Notes: generated from the letters alone by a model not told the origin. DNA of 64,000 nt from Pseudomonas sp. Au-Pse12 (GCF_021341665.1 NZ_JAJTTH010000009.1:124001-188000); one strand, 5' to 3'. Shown: positions 49,889 to 58,548, counted from the first letter of the stretch. Program-made: numbers and translations.

Positions 49889-51283
49889 TCAGTTTTCGGT
49901 GATCAGGCTTGGCCGGCAATCCAGGCTCAGGCGCGCGCCGCCGCGTTCGCTGCTGCCCACTTCGAGCTTGAAACCGTGCAGGCTGACAATCGCCGCCACG
50001 ATCGACAGGCCCAGGCCAAAGCCGCCCTGGGCGTTGTTCTCGTCGACCCGGTAGAAACGCCGGAACACCGCCGCCCGTTCCGCCGGGGGAATGCCGGGAC
50101 CGCTGTCCAGCACTTCCAGGCGCGGGCTGCCGCCATCGTCGAGGCCACGCAGTATCACTTCGCCGCCCGGCGGGGTGAACTTGATCGAGTTGCTCAGCAG
50201 GTTGGCCAGCGCCTCGAACAGCAGGGCGCGGTCGCCGGTCAGGCTGGGCAGGCTCGTGGGCACCTCCAGCACCAGGGTCAGTTGGCCTTCCTCGGCCAGC
50301 GGCAGGTAGAAGTCATGCAGCTCATGCAGCAGGGGCAGGGGGTCGAGCACCAGGAAACCCGAGCGCCGTTGCTGGTCCTCCAGTTCGGAAATCCGCAGCA
50401 GGCCGCGAAAGCGCGCCATCAGGGTGTCGGCCTCGGCCAGCAACTGGTCCATCTGCAGGGCCTGGGGTGAACCTTCCTCGGCCTGTTGCTGCAGGCGGTA
50501 GAGCTGGGCCCGCAGGCGGGTCAGCGGGGTGCGCAGGTCGTGGGCGATGTTGTCGCACACGCCCTTGACCTCATGCATCAGCCGCTCGATGCGTTCGAGC
50601 ATGGCGTTGACGATGGCCGCCAGCATGTCCAGTTCGTCGCGCCGGTCCGACAGCGGCAGGCGCCGGGTCAGGTCGCCGGCGACGATGGCCTCGGCGCTGG
50701 CCTGGATCTGGCGGATACGCCGCAACGGCCGGCGGCGCAGCAGGTGCCAGCCGGCGGCGCCGGGAATGATGGTCAGGGAAATGCCCCACAGCAGCGCGTG
50801 GAGAATGATCCGGGTCACCGCGAACAGCGAGCCGTTGTCGCGCACCAGCACCAGCCAGCGGCCGTCGCGGGTGTGGGTGGCCACCGCGTCGCAGCTGTCG
50901 CGCGGCAGGTTCGGGTCGTCGGAGTCGATGCAGTTCTTCAATTCGTGGATCGTGCCGTCCAGGGGCAGGTCGTCGGGGATCAGGCGGATCGGCCCGCTCA
51001 GCGGCCGGCGCTGTTCGTCGAACAGACCGTAGGCGTCGATGGCGCGCATGTCGAAGGTCATGCTGGTGGCCAGGGCTTCCACCAGCTGCTCGCCCTCGAA
51101 GCGTGCGAACAGGTGCTGGCGCTGCATCAGCGAGTGCTTGGCCAGGCTGTCCAGGTAGGTCGAGACTTCGTAGTACAGCACCCCCATGAGGATGCAGCTC
51201 CAGGCCACGAACAGCGTGCTGTAGAGCGCCAGCAGGCGGCTGCTGGAGGAACGCCAGCCCTTAGAGGGGTTCAGCAATGACAT
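49889..51283 (-). CDS. two-component sensor histidine kinase
   Basis: This 464-residue membrane kinase has two helices (about 17-39 and 157-178) flanking a periplasmic sensor of about 115 residues with a Cys pair (KNCIDSDD, RDSCDAV). HAMP follows (about 180-235), then HisKA with DNIAHDLRTPLTRL (His248), and HATPase with NLLSNSIKFTPPGG, DSGPGIP and GGFGLGLSIV. Its ATG lies 23 bp inside the response-regulator gene. It overlaps and is coupled to its partner. The stimulus is unknown. Confidence 0.93.
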   Translation of the reverse strand: MSLLNPSKGWRSSSSRLLALYSTLFVAWSCILMGVLYYEVSTYLDSLAKHSLMQRQHLFARFEGEQLVEALATSMTFDMRAIDAYGLFDEQRRPLSGPIRLIPDDLPLDGTIHELKNCIDSDDPNLPRDSCDAVATHTRDGRWLVLVRDNGSLFAVTRIILHALLWGISLTIIPGAAGWHLLRRRPLRRIRQIQASAEAIVAGDLTRRLPLSDRRDELDMLAAIVNAMLERIERLMHEVKGVCDNIAHDLRTPLTRLRAQLYRLQQQAEEGSPQALQMDQLLAEADTLMARFRGLLRISELEDQQRRSGFLVLDPLPLLHELHDFYLPLAEEGQLTLVLEVPTSLPSLTGDRALLFEALANLLSNSIKFTPPGGEVILRGLDDGGSPRLEVLDSGPGIPPAERAAVFRRFYRVDENNAQGGFGLGLSIVAAIVSLHGFKLEVGSSERGGARLSLDCRPSLITEN

Positions 51284-51944
51284 AACCCGAGCCTCGCACG
51301 GTGCGGATCAACGGGGTCATGCCGGGCGGGTCGATCTTCTTGCGCAGGCGGCCGATGTGCACGTCGATCAGGTTGGTCCCCGGGTCGAAGTGATAGCCCC
51401 AGACCTCTTCGAAGATCATCATCCGCGAGAGGATCTGCCCGGTGTTGCGCATGAGGAATTCCAGCAGCTTGTATTCGGTGGGCAGCAGGCTCAGCAACTG
51501 GTCGGCGCGGGTTGCCTCGCGGCTGATCAGGTTCAGTTCCAGGTCGGCCACCCGCAGGCTGGTATCGAAATCCTTGACCGTGTTCTTGCGCCGCAGCAGC
51601 ACCTCGACCCGGGCCGCCATCTCGTCGGAGGCGAAGGGCTTGGTCAGGTAGTCGTCGCCACCGGCGCGCAGGCCGCGCACCCGTTCATCGACATCGGAGA
51701 GGGCGCTGATCATCAGGATCGGCGTCGACACGCCAATGGTGCGCAGGGTGGTGACGATGGCCAGGCCGTCCAGCTCCGGCAGCATGCGGTCCAGGGTGAT
51801 CAGGTCGTAGTCGCCGCTCACGGCGCGCACCAGGCCTTCGCGGCCATTGTCCACCCAGTCCACGTCGAGGCCGTGGCTGCTCAGTTCGGCGACGATCTCC
51901 CGGGCCGTCACGGCGTCGTCTTCGATGGTCAGAATGCGGGTCAT
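51261..51944 (-). CDS. OmpR/PhoB-type response regulator
   Basis: This 227-residue regulator has a receiver domain (about 1-115; acidic Asp9/Asp10, phospho-acceptor Asp52 in LITLDRMLPELDG, Lys in YLTKPFA) and a winged-helix DNA-binding domain (about 130-225; LLPTEYKLLEFLM, NLIDVHIGRLRKKID, TVRGSGYVIAE). The ATG at 51944 (MTRILTIEDD) with AGG 8 nt upstream is chosen over an in-frame start 48 bp upstream. It is followed by its kinase. Confidence 0.94.
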   Translation of the reverse strand: MTRILTIEDDAVTAREIVAELSSHGLDVDWVDNGREGLVRAVSGDYDLITLDRMLPELDGLAIVTTLRTIGVSTPILMISALSDVDERVRGLRAGGDDYLTKPFASDEMAARVEVLLRRKNTVKDFDTSLRVADLELNLISREATRADQLLSLLPTEYKLLEFLMRNTGQILSRMMIFEEVWGYHFDPGTNLIDVHIGRLRKKIDPPGMTPLIRTVRGSGYVIAEPL

Positions 51945-52112
51945 AGGTGTTACCTGCTTAGCGGTTCGTGACACAGGCGGGCATTTTGCCAAGAAACCGC
52001 CGGCGGGATTCTAAAAAAACTTTCATCTAGGCGCGGGGCTGGTCGGCGTCCTGCGAGTCAGGGGGGCTGAAGCTTGATATCATCCGGCCACTTTTTGCCA
52101 GGAGGCGTCACC

Positions 52113-52454
52113 ATGAGTGCCCTGACCCGGGTCGGCTGGAAGCCCTTTATCGCGGTGTGCCTGATGCTGCTGTGCAGCGCGGCGGCGCAGGCGGCCAATC
52201 AACCCTGCTCCGGAAGCAAAGGCGGCATCGCCCGCTGCGATGGCGAGCTGTTCCTGTGCAATGACGGCTCCATCAGCGGCTCGAAGAAAAACTGCGCGCT
52301 GATGTTCGGCCAGCGTTCCTCCACTCCCCGCGCCGAGCCACTGCTGCGCGATGCCCAGGGCTGCACCTGCGGCAGCGGCAGTTTCTGCACCGGGCCGCGG
52401 GGCGGGGTGTACTGCCTGACCCCCAGTGGCAACAAGAGCTACAAGCGCCGTTAG
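52113..52454 (+). CDS. secreted Cys-rich protein with a YdcA-like domain
   Basis: This 113-residue protein has a signal peptide (about 1-28, ending AAAQAANQ). The segment PCSGSKGGIARCDGELFLC and NDGSISGSKKNC closely follows E. coli YdcA, a small exported protein of unknown function (about 57 residues). Here the domain is extended by about 50 residues containing four further Cys (GCTCGSGSFCTGPRGGVYC). AGGAGG is 7 nt before the ATG at 52113. The even Cys count suggests disulfides in the periplasm. Confidence 0.82.
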   Translation: MSALTRVGWKPFIAVCLMLLCSAAAQAANQPCSGSKGGIARCDGELFLCNDGSISGSKKNCALMFGQRSSTPRAEPLLRDAQGCTCGSGSFCTGPRGGVYCLTPSGNKSYKRR

Positions 52455-52489
52455 GCTGTATCGGAAATTTTTTGGACAAGGTTGTCGCG

Positions 52490-52888
52490 ATGAAAAAAAC
52501 GATTCTTTGCAAGCGCCTGGGGCTGTTGCTGTTGGTGAGTCTGCTGCTCAACAGCGTAGTGCCGATGCTCACCAGCGTGCCTACGGCGATCGCCATGTTC
52601 GATGCCAATCCGAAGTACAGCTGGAGCCTGTTGCTGGATATGAGCACCAGGATTACCCAACTCACCCTGGTGACTACGATCATCCCCGGGCTGCTGCTGA
52701 TAGGCGGCCGGCGTTTCGGTGCCTGGACAAGCCTGCCAATGTGTGTTGTGCCCCTGGCGCTGGAGCTCCCGGCCATCGTTGCAGGGCAATTCCTGTTGGC
52801 CTACTGGCTGTTCGCGATGCTGTTCCGCCTGGCCTGGCTCAAGGCCCGGGATCTGTATTACTACCTGCGGGCCAAAGACCAGGGGTGA
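52490..52888 (+). CDS. small hydrophobic membrane protein, unknown
   Basis: This 132-residue protein has three or four hydrophobic segments (about 9-28, 50-72, 80-100, 100-118) and a basic C-terminus (RLAWLKARDLYYYLRAKDQG). AAGG lies 8 nt before the ATG at 52490. It starts 35 bp after the YdcA-like gene, so co-transcription is possible. I recognise no family. Confidence 0.65.
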   Translation: MKKTILCKRLGLLLLVSLLLNSVVPMLTSVPTAIAMFDANPKYSWSLLLDMSTRITQLTLVTTIIPGLLLIGGRRFGAWTSLPMCVVPLALELPAIVAGQFLLAYWLFAMLFRLAWLKARDLYYYLRAKDQG

Positions 52889-52952
52889 TTCTTACCGAGT
52901 GCCCGCCACGAAAGCCTCTGCTCGGTCAATTGCACGATCCAGGATATTTTCC

Positions 52953-53027
52953 ATGCGCTCATTACTGCTGTGGTTCCTCGGTGTGCCGCTCCCGGTGAAT
53001 ATCCTGATCTCCATCTTCATGCGCTGA
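52953..53027 (+). CDS. 24-residue hydrophobic peptide
   Basis: This short ORF reads MRSLLLWFLGVPLPVNILIS then IFMR, a single predicted membrane helix with Arg at both ends. AGGA sits 9 nt before the ATG. I recall very similar short ORFs (MRxLxLWFLGVPIPVIILxALF) in Pseudomonas genomes, which favours a real small membrane protein, but conservation must be checked by search. Confidence 0.5.
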   Translation: MRSLLLWFLGVPLPVNILISIFMR

Positions 53028-53160
53028 CACCCCGTCTCCGACACCGTTTTCCTGTTGTCCATCCGCCGCTGCCGGTGCCTGCCGACAGCCGTTTTTCGCT
53101 TGCCGCTCGGACCCATTCGAGCGTGCCTGGGCACTGCGTTGGTGCGCTCCGGCGTTTTGC

Positions 53161-53202
53161 TTGGCCCAGATCAATATTCCTGTCGGACAAAAGCACTAGA
53201 TT
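53161..53202 (+). promoter_or_regulatory. hcnA promoter: ANR box and -10
   Basis: TTGGC-CCAG-ATCAA (53161-53174) is the ANR-type site reported for hcnA of P. protegens. TAGATT at 53197-53202 is placed as the -10 for a start near 53209, with the box centred at about -41.5. This gives oxygen-limited expression of cyanide synthase. No lux-type quorum-sensing box was recognised. Confidence 0.85.
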
Positions 53203-53208
53203 GGCCCG

Positions 53209-53318
53209 CGCTCGGTTCTGACAGAGTTTTCGGAACCGCGGTGTTACCACGTCCTTGCCCCAGGACTCTGGACGGCAGGATGCCGGCAACCCCACTTACT
53301 TCTCACGGATGAACCGCA
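53209..53318 (+). promoter_or_regulatory. hcnA 5' leader with RsmA/RsmE-type GGA motifs
   Basis: The leader of about 110 nt contains five GGA motifs (53232, 53263, 53270, 53278, 53307). The last, CACGGATGA at 53304-53312, overlaps the ribosome-binding site. In P. protegens the equivalent sites bind RsmA/RsmE and repress translation until GacA-driven sRNAs titrate them away. Confidence 0.85.
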
Positions 53319-53636
53319 ATGCGTCAGATAGACCGCAACTTCGATATTCAGCCGCTGCAGCATGCGGACATGACCATCAGCCTCAACGGCCAGCCGGTCA
53401 CTGCCGCCCTGGGTGAAACAGTTCTCAGCGTGATCCAGGCCACCGGCCTGCGCCAAGTGGCGCGCAACGATCACGGGCAACTGGTCGGTGCCTACTGCGG
53501 CATGGGCGTGTGCCATTGCTGCCTGGTGCAGATCGACGGCCGGCACAAGCGCCGTGCCTGCCAGACCCTGGTCAAACCGGGGATGCAGGTGCAGACCCTG
53601 AGCAACCGCATCAGCGAGACGGAGCCCACGTTATGA
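53319..53636 (+). CDS. hcnA: hydrogen cyanide synthase subunit HcnA
   Basis: This 105-residue [2Fe-2S] subunit of the membrane-bound glycine-oxidising cyanide synthase has cluster cysteines in GAYCGMGVCHCCLVQIDG (Cys60, 65, 67/68) and RACQTL (Cys81). The sequence from MTISLNGQ onward is nearly identical to remembered P. protegens HcnA; the first 15 residues are more variable. The ATG is preceded by ACGGA, the RsmA-controlled ribosome site. It overlaps hcnB by 4 bp (ATGA). Confidence 0.96.
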   Translation: MRQIDRNFDIQPLQHADMTISLNGQPVTAALGETVLSVIQATGLRQVARNDHGQLVGAYCGMGVCHCCLVQIDGRHKRRACQTLVKPGMQVQTLSNRISETEPTL

Positions 53637-55042
53637 GCCATCACCCGGTGATCGTCGGCGGTGGGCCGGCGGGCATGGCCGCGGCCATCGAACTGGCCGC
53701 GCACGGGGTGCGCAGCACCCTGATCGAAGAAGCTTCGCGCCTGGGCGGCGTGGTCTATCGCGGGCCGCTGCGCGATGGCGTGCAACTGGATTACCTGGGG
53801 CCGCGCTACTGCGAAATGCTGGCCAAGCTGCACGGCGATTTTTCCGATCACGAACAAATGATCGACGTGCGCCTCAACAGCCGCGTGGTCGGGGCCGAGG
53901 GCACCCACAGCCTGGTGCTGCTCGATGGCGAGGAGCAGGTGCAACAGGTCAGCTACGGGCAGCTGCTGCTGGCCGCCGGTTGCCATGAACGCAGCGTGCC
54001 GTTCCCGGGCTGGACCCTGCCCGGGGTCAAGTTGCTGGGCGGCCTGCAATTGCAGATCAAGAGCGGGGTGGTCAAGCCCCAGAGCCCGGTGGTGATTGCC
54101 GGAACCGGCCCGTTGCTGCCGCTGGTGGCGTGCCAGCTGCATGCCTCCGGCGTGCGCGTGGCGGGGGTCTACGAGGCCTGCGCGCTGGGCAAGATCGCCA
54201 AGCAGAGCCTGGCCATGCTCAACAAGCCGCAGCTGTTTCTCGACGGCCTGAGCATGCTCGCCTACCTCAAGCTGCACGGCATCACGCTGCGTTATGGCTG
54301 GGGCGTGGTTGAGGCCCAGGGCCAGGACGCCTTGAGCGTGGTCACCGTGGCGCCTTATTCCAGCGACTGGCAGCCGGACATGGCCAAGGCCGAGCGCATT
54401 GCCGCCCAGACCCTGGCGGTCGGCTATGGCTTCATTCCACGCACCCAGTTGAGCCAGCAGATGGGCCTGGACCACAACTTCAGCGATGACGGCTACCTGC
54501 GCGCCAACGCCAACGCCTGGCAGCAGAGCAGCGAGCCACACATTCACCTGGCCGGTGACATGGGCGGCATCCGTGGTGGCGAAGCGGCCATGCTCAGCGG
54601 GCGCATCGCTGCGCTGTCGATCCTCATGCAGCGCGGCGTGCTGAGCAACGAAGCGGCCCTGCAACGGCGTCAGGGCTACGAGCGCAAGCTGGCGTCGATC
54701 CTGCGTTTTCGCGGCGCGGTGGACCGCTACACCGCGCGTGGCGCCGGGCAGGTAGAGCTGCCCAAGGGCGACACGGTGATCTGCCGTTGCGAGCACACCA
54801 CCCGCAACGACATCGAGCGCGCCCTGAGCCAGGGGGTGCAGGACATGGCCAGCCTGAAAATGCGCACCCGGGTGAGCATGGGCGACTGCCAGGGGCGCAT
54901 GTGCGTGGGGTATTGCAGCGACCGCCTGCGCCAGGCCACCGGCCGCAAGGACGTGGGCTGGATCCGCCCGCGCTTCCCCCTCGACCCGATTCCGTTTTCC
55001 GCGTTCCCGCCATCTGACCAGGAGGTCTCCCAGCATGAGTAA
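53633..55042 (+). CDS. hcnB: hydrogen cyanide synthase subunit HcnB
   Basis: This 469-residue flavoprotein has an N-terminal FAD motif (VIVGGGPAGMAAAIELA) and a second nucleotide-binding motif (VVIAGTGPLLPLVACQL). A C-terminal BFD-like [2Fe-2S] region follows (CRCEHTTRNDI ... GDCQGRMCVGYC). It resembles opine/octopine oxidase subunits. With HcnA and HcnC it converts glycine to HCN and CO2 at the cytoplasmic membrane. It is coupled to both neighbours by 4- and 8-bp overlaps. Confidence 0.96.
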   Translation: MSHHPVIVGGGPAGMAAAIELAAHGVRSTLIEEASRLGGVVYRGPLRDGVQLDYLGPRYCEMLAKLHGDFSDHEQMIDVRLNSRVVGAEGTHSLVLLDGEEQVQQVSYGQLLLAAGCHERSVPFPGWTLPGVKLLGGLQLQIKSGVVKPQSPVVIAGTGPLLPLVACQLHASGVRVAGVYEACALGKIAKQSLAMLNKPQLFLDGLSMLAYLKLHGITLRYGWGVVEAQGQDALSVVTVAPYSSDWQPDMAKAERIAAQTLAVGYGFIPRTQLSQQMGLDHNFSDDGYLRANANAWQQSSEPHIHLAGDMGGIRGGEAAMLSGRIAALSILMQRGVLSNEAALQRRQGYERKLASILRFRGAVDRYTARGAGQVELPKGDTVICRCEHTTRNDIERALSQGVQDMASLKMRTRVSMGDCQGRMCVGYCSDRLRQATGRKDVGWIRPRFPLDPIPFSAFPPSDQEVSQHE

Positions 55043-56288
55043 GTATTACGACGTGGTCATTGCCGGTGGCGGTGTGATCGGCGCGTCCTGCGCCTACCAG
55101 TTGTCCAAGCGCAAGCACCTCAAGGTCGCGCTGATCGACGCCAAGCGCCCCGGCAACGCCAGCCGCGCCTCGGCTGGCGGCCTGTGGGCCATCGGCGAGT
55201 CGGTGGGCCTGGGCTGCGGGGTGATCTTCTTTCGCATGATGTCGGCCAACCGCAAGCGCGAGGCCCAGGGTTCGGCGGTGGTGGTGGACTCCAGCACCCC
55301 GCACATCCTGCCGCAGTCGTTCTTCGACTTCGCCCTGCAATCCAACGAGCTGTACCCACGCCTGCACCGCGAGCTGATGGGCCTGCACGGCATGGACTTC
55401 AAGTTCGAACAGACCGGGCTCAAGTTCGTCATCTATGACGAGGAAGACCGGCTGTACGCCGAGCACATCGTCGGCTGCATCCCGCACTTGTCGGCCCAGG
55501 TGCGCTGGCTCGACCAGGCGGCCCTGCGCGCCGCGGAGCCCAATGTCAGTCATGAAGCCCAGGGGGCCCTGGAGTTCCTCTGCGACCACCAGGTCAACCC
55601 GTTCCGCCTGACGGATGCCTACACCGAGGGCGCACGGCAGAACGGCGTGGATGTGTACTTCAACACCAACGTCACCGGGGTGCTGCACCAGGGCAGCCGG
55701 GTCAGCGGCGTGCAGACCGCCGAGGCCGGGCTGTTCCACTGCTCGACCTTGATCAACGCCACCGGCGCCTGGGCCGCCGACCTCAGCCTGCAGGCCACCG
55801 GGATCGAGATTCCGGTGAAACCGGTGAAGGGCCAGATCCTGCTCACCGAGCGCATGCCCAAGCTGCTCAACGGCTGCCTGACCACCAGCGACTGCTACAT
55901 GGCGCAGAAGGACAACGGCGAAATCCTGATTGGCAGCACCACCGAGGACAAGGGCTTCGACGTCAGCACTACCTACCCGGAGATCAACGGCCTGGTGCAG
56001 GGCGCGGTGCGCTGCGTACCGGAGCTGGCGAACGTCAACCTCAAGCGGTGCTGGGCGGGGTTGCGCCCGGGTTCTCCGGACGAGCTGCCGATCCTTGGGC
56101 CGATGGACGGGGTCGAGGGTTACCTCAATGCTTGCGGGCACTTCCGCACCGGCATCCTGACCTCGGCGATCACCGGCGTGCTGCTGGACAAACTGGTGAA
56201 CGATGAAGCCCTGCCACTGGACATCACCCCGTTCCTGGCCCAGCGTTTCGCCACCGCCCCGGTGAAAAAACAGCCCGAACCGGCCTGA
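55035..56288 (+). CDS. hcnC: hydrogen cyanide synthase subunit HcnC
   Basis: This 417-residue DAO-fold FAD oxidase subunit has DVVIAGGGVIGASCAYQL (about 6-23), ASAGGLWAIGESVGLGCGV, and a C-terminal substrate region with WAGLRPGSPDELPILG. It is homologous to glycine/sarcosine oxidases. AGGAGG lies 8 nt before the ATG, inside the hcnB end. It completes an intact hcnABC operon, a biocontrol trait of P. protegens and P. chlororaphis. Confidence 0.96.
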   Translation: MSKYYDVVIAGGGVIGASCAYQLSKRKHLKVALIDAKRPGNASRASAGGLWAIGESVGLGCGVIFFRMMSANRKREAQGSAVVVDSSTPHILPQSFFDFALQSNELYPRLHRELMGLHGMDFKFEQTGLKFVIYDEEDRLYAEHIVGCIPHLSAQVRWLDQAALRAAEPNVSHEAQGALEFLCDHQVNPFRLTDAYTEGARQNGVDVYFNTNVTGVLHQGSRVSGVQTAEAGLFHCSTLINATGAWAADLSLQATGIEIPVKPVKGQILLTERMPKLLNGCLTTSDCYMAQKDNGEILIGSTTEDKGFDVSTTYPEINGLVQGAVRCVPELANVNLKRCWAGLRPGSPDELPILGPMDGVEGYLNACGHFRTGILTSAITGVLLDKLVNDEALPLDITPFLAQRFATAPVKKQPEPA

Positions 56289-56379
56289 TCGCCCGCACCA
56301 GGGCCCGGCTTGTCGTGGGCGCTGGCGTTTTCAATGGCGCCACAAGGCTTGCGGGCGGCGGTGGTATCGGGTTGCGCGG

Positions 56380-56991
56380 TCAGGTGGCGGGGGTGTCGAG
56401 GAATACCGGCAGCTGTTCGGCGTACTCGGCAAAACCGCGCACCGCCGGGAACTGCTCGGGGGTGAACTGGTCCGCCACCATCATCTGGCTGAAACTCCAG
56501 GCCACCGCCAGGCTGATGCCGGCCTGGCTCAGGGTTCCATCCCGGGGCAGCGGCCGCTGCTGCAACTCGCGCTCCAACTCGGCATAGGCGGCCTGCAATT
56601 GGCCGCCGATCCGCTCCAGCCAGGGGCCGTGCTGTTTTTCGGCCGGACGCAGGTTTCTTTCGTAGACGATCTGCACCGATTTCTCGCAGGCCGCCAGGGC
56701 CAGGCCGATCAAGCGCAACTCATGCAAACGCTCCGGCAGGGCCGCGGGCATCAGGCTCCGTTGCGGGCCGGCCAGGGTTTCCAGGTAGTCGAGGATCAGG
56801 CTCGAATCCATCAGCACTTCACCTCCGTCGCAGACCAGGCTTGGCGCCTTGACCACCGGGTTGATGGCCTTGAACTGCTCAAAGGTGCTGAACACCGAGA
56901 TCGAGTGGTGCTCGAAGGGCAGGCCCAGGCTCTTGAGGCTGATGGCGACGCGGCGCACATAGGGTGAATCGAGCATTCCAATAAGCTTCAT
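56380..56991 (-). CDS. glutathione S-transferase family protein
   Basis: This 203-residue GST has an N-terminal thioredoxin-like domain (MKLIGMLDSPYVRRVAISLK with a Ser at the catalytic position, then AINPVVKAPSLVCDGGEVLMDSSLILDYLE) and a helical C-terminal domain. AAGGA lies 8 nt before the ATG at about 56991. It is convergent with hcnC and stands alone. Substrate unknown; it is similar to YfcF/YibF-type bacterial GSTs. Confidence 0.87.
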   Translation of the reverse strand: MKLIGMLDSPYVRRVAISLKSLGLPFEHHSISVFSTFEQFKAINPVVKAPSLVCDGGEVLMDSSLILDYLETLAGPQRSLMPAALPERLHELRLIGLALAACEKSVQIVYERNLRPAEKQHGPWLERIGGQLQAAYAELERELQQRPLPRDGTLSQAGISLAVAWSFSQMMVADQFTPEQFPAVRGFAEYAEQLPVFLDTPAT

Positions 56992-57123
56992 CACGTATTT
57001 CCTTGTCTTGAACGGCACAACGGATGGGAACGGCGCGGCTAATGTAGCGGCATTGAATCGGCCTTGCACAGCTCCTTGCCATGGCTCGGCAGCGGCTACG
57101 GGCCAATGCCGATCGGGAATAGG

Positions 57124-57272
57124 TGTAGCCGCTGCCGCAGGCTGCGAACGGGCTGGGCGGCACTCCGTCGAAGGGCCGCAGCGCTCTTGAGGCCGCTGCG
57201 AGTTTGGCTGGAGATCGTCAAGCAAGGTCCTGCGGACCTTTGCGCAGCTTCGCGGGCTCAGCAGCGGCTACA
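57124..57272. repeat. ~150-bp inverted-repeat element (copy e)
   Basis: The outer arm is TGTAGCCGCTGCCGCAGGCTGCGAACG, the inner hairpin AAGGTCC-TGC-GGACCTT (57224-57240), and the right end GCAGCTTCGCGGGCTCAGCAGCGGCTACA. The last is identical to copy d. Another partial arm (GGCAGCGGCTACGG) lies at 57087. Confidence 0.85.
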
Positions 57273-57324
57273 GCCATGCAGGTAATCGGCGACCGGCAGG
57301 TTGCGCGTCGCGTTATCACAGGTG

Positions 57325-58548
57325 CTAGGGCTGCCGTGGCCGCAGGCACCACCAGACCAGGCCCAGGGCGAGGCTGGACAGGCCGGTCAGGGCCTGCAGC
57401 GAGCCGGCCGGGTGGTCCGCCAGCCGGCTGGCGAGCAAGCCGCAGCCGGCGGTCAGGGCCATCTGGATAAAGAAGAACAGCCCCGAAGCGGTGCCCGCCA
57501 CCGCCGCATAGGGTTGCAGGATCGCCAGCTGGCAGGCGGGTATCGCCAGGCCCACCGAGCACATCAGCGGCAGCATCGGCAGGACGATCGCCCACAGGCT
57601 GTCGGGCCACAGGCTGCGAGCGAGCAGCAGCAGGCCGGCGCCCGCCAGGTTCAACAGGCAGGCCCGGGCTATCAGGCGGTCGGCGCCGTGGCGCGCGCCC
57701 AGGCGCTGGAACAGCCGCGAACCCAGCAGGTAGCCGGCCACGGTGGCGGCGAATACCAGGGCGTAGGCCGTGGGCGACAGCCCCAGCTGGCGTTGCAACA
57801 GCGCCGACGATTGCAGGATGAAGGGGAAGTAGGTGCAGTACAGGCAGCCGATGGCCAGGGAATAGCGCATGAAATAGCGCTCGCCCAACAGGCGCAGGTA
57901 CAGGCGCGGCAAGTGTTTGCCAGGCACCGGGGCGAGCTGCGGCGGGCGGGTTTCGGCAAGCCGTTTGTACATCAGCAACCAGGCCGCCGCGGCCACCAGG
58001 CTCAGGCACAGGAACAACCCGCGCCAGCCCAGCAGGTGGTCGATCAGGCTGCCCAGCGGCGGCGCCAGCATCGGCGACAGGGCAATGCCCATGGACAGCA
58101 GCCCGAGCAGGCGCGGCTGCTCTTCGGGCGCGCAGCGGTCGCGGACCATGACCCGGCCGATCAGGGTGCCGCAGCAACCGCCCAACGCCTGCAGCAGGCG
58201 CGCGGCCATCAGCATTTCGACGCAGGTGGCGAGCATGCAGGCCAGGCTGGCCAGCAGGAACAGCGCGGTGCCCGCCAGCAGCACCGGGCGCCGGCCATAG
58301 CGGTCGCACAGCGGCCCGCCCAGCAGCATCGACAGGGCGTAGCCGAGCATGTACAGGCTCAGGGTCAGTTGCAGCTGCGCATCGCTGGCCCGCAGTTGGT
58401 CGGCCATGGCCGGCAGCGCTGGCAGGTACAGGTCGATGCTGATGCGCGGCAGGCAGACCACCACCAGCAGCAACAGGGTCCAGAGCCAGGGGGCGAGGGG
58501 GCGTGCAACAGCGATGGAGCGGGGCGGGGCGTCGGCAACCGGGGGCAT
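57325..58548 (-). CDS. Bcr/CflA-type MFS transporter
   Basis: This 407-residue, 12-helix drug:H+ antiporter has ISIDLYLPALPAMADQL near helix 1 (the Bcr/CflA signature) and motif A GGPLCDRYGRRPVLLAG between helices 2 and 3. RVMVRDRC in the helix 4 region is also typical of the group. It is divergent from a MocR-type regulator with 92 bp between the starts, a layout in which the regulator usually controls the transporter. Substrate unknown. Confidence 0.9.
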   Translation of the reverse strand: MPPVADAPPRSIAVARPLAPWLWTLLLLVVVCLPRISIDLYLPALPAMADQLRASDAQLQLTLSLYMLGYALSMLLGGPLCDRYGRRPVLLAGTALFLLASLACMLATCVEMLMAARLLQALGGCCGTLIGRVMVRDRCAPEEQPRLLGLLSMGIALSPMLAPPLGSLIDHLLGWRGLFLCLSLVAAAAWLLMYKRLAETRPPQLAPVPGKHLPRLYLRLLGERYFMRYSLAIGCLYCTYFPFILQSSALLQRQLGLSPTAYALVFAATVAGYLLGSRLFQRLGARHGADRLIARACLLNLAGAGLLLLARSLWPDSLWAIVLPMLPLMCSVGLAIPACQLAILQPYAAVAGTASGLFFFIQMALTAGCGLLASRLADHPAGSLQALTGLSSLALGLVWWCLRPRQP

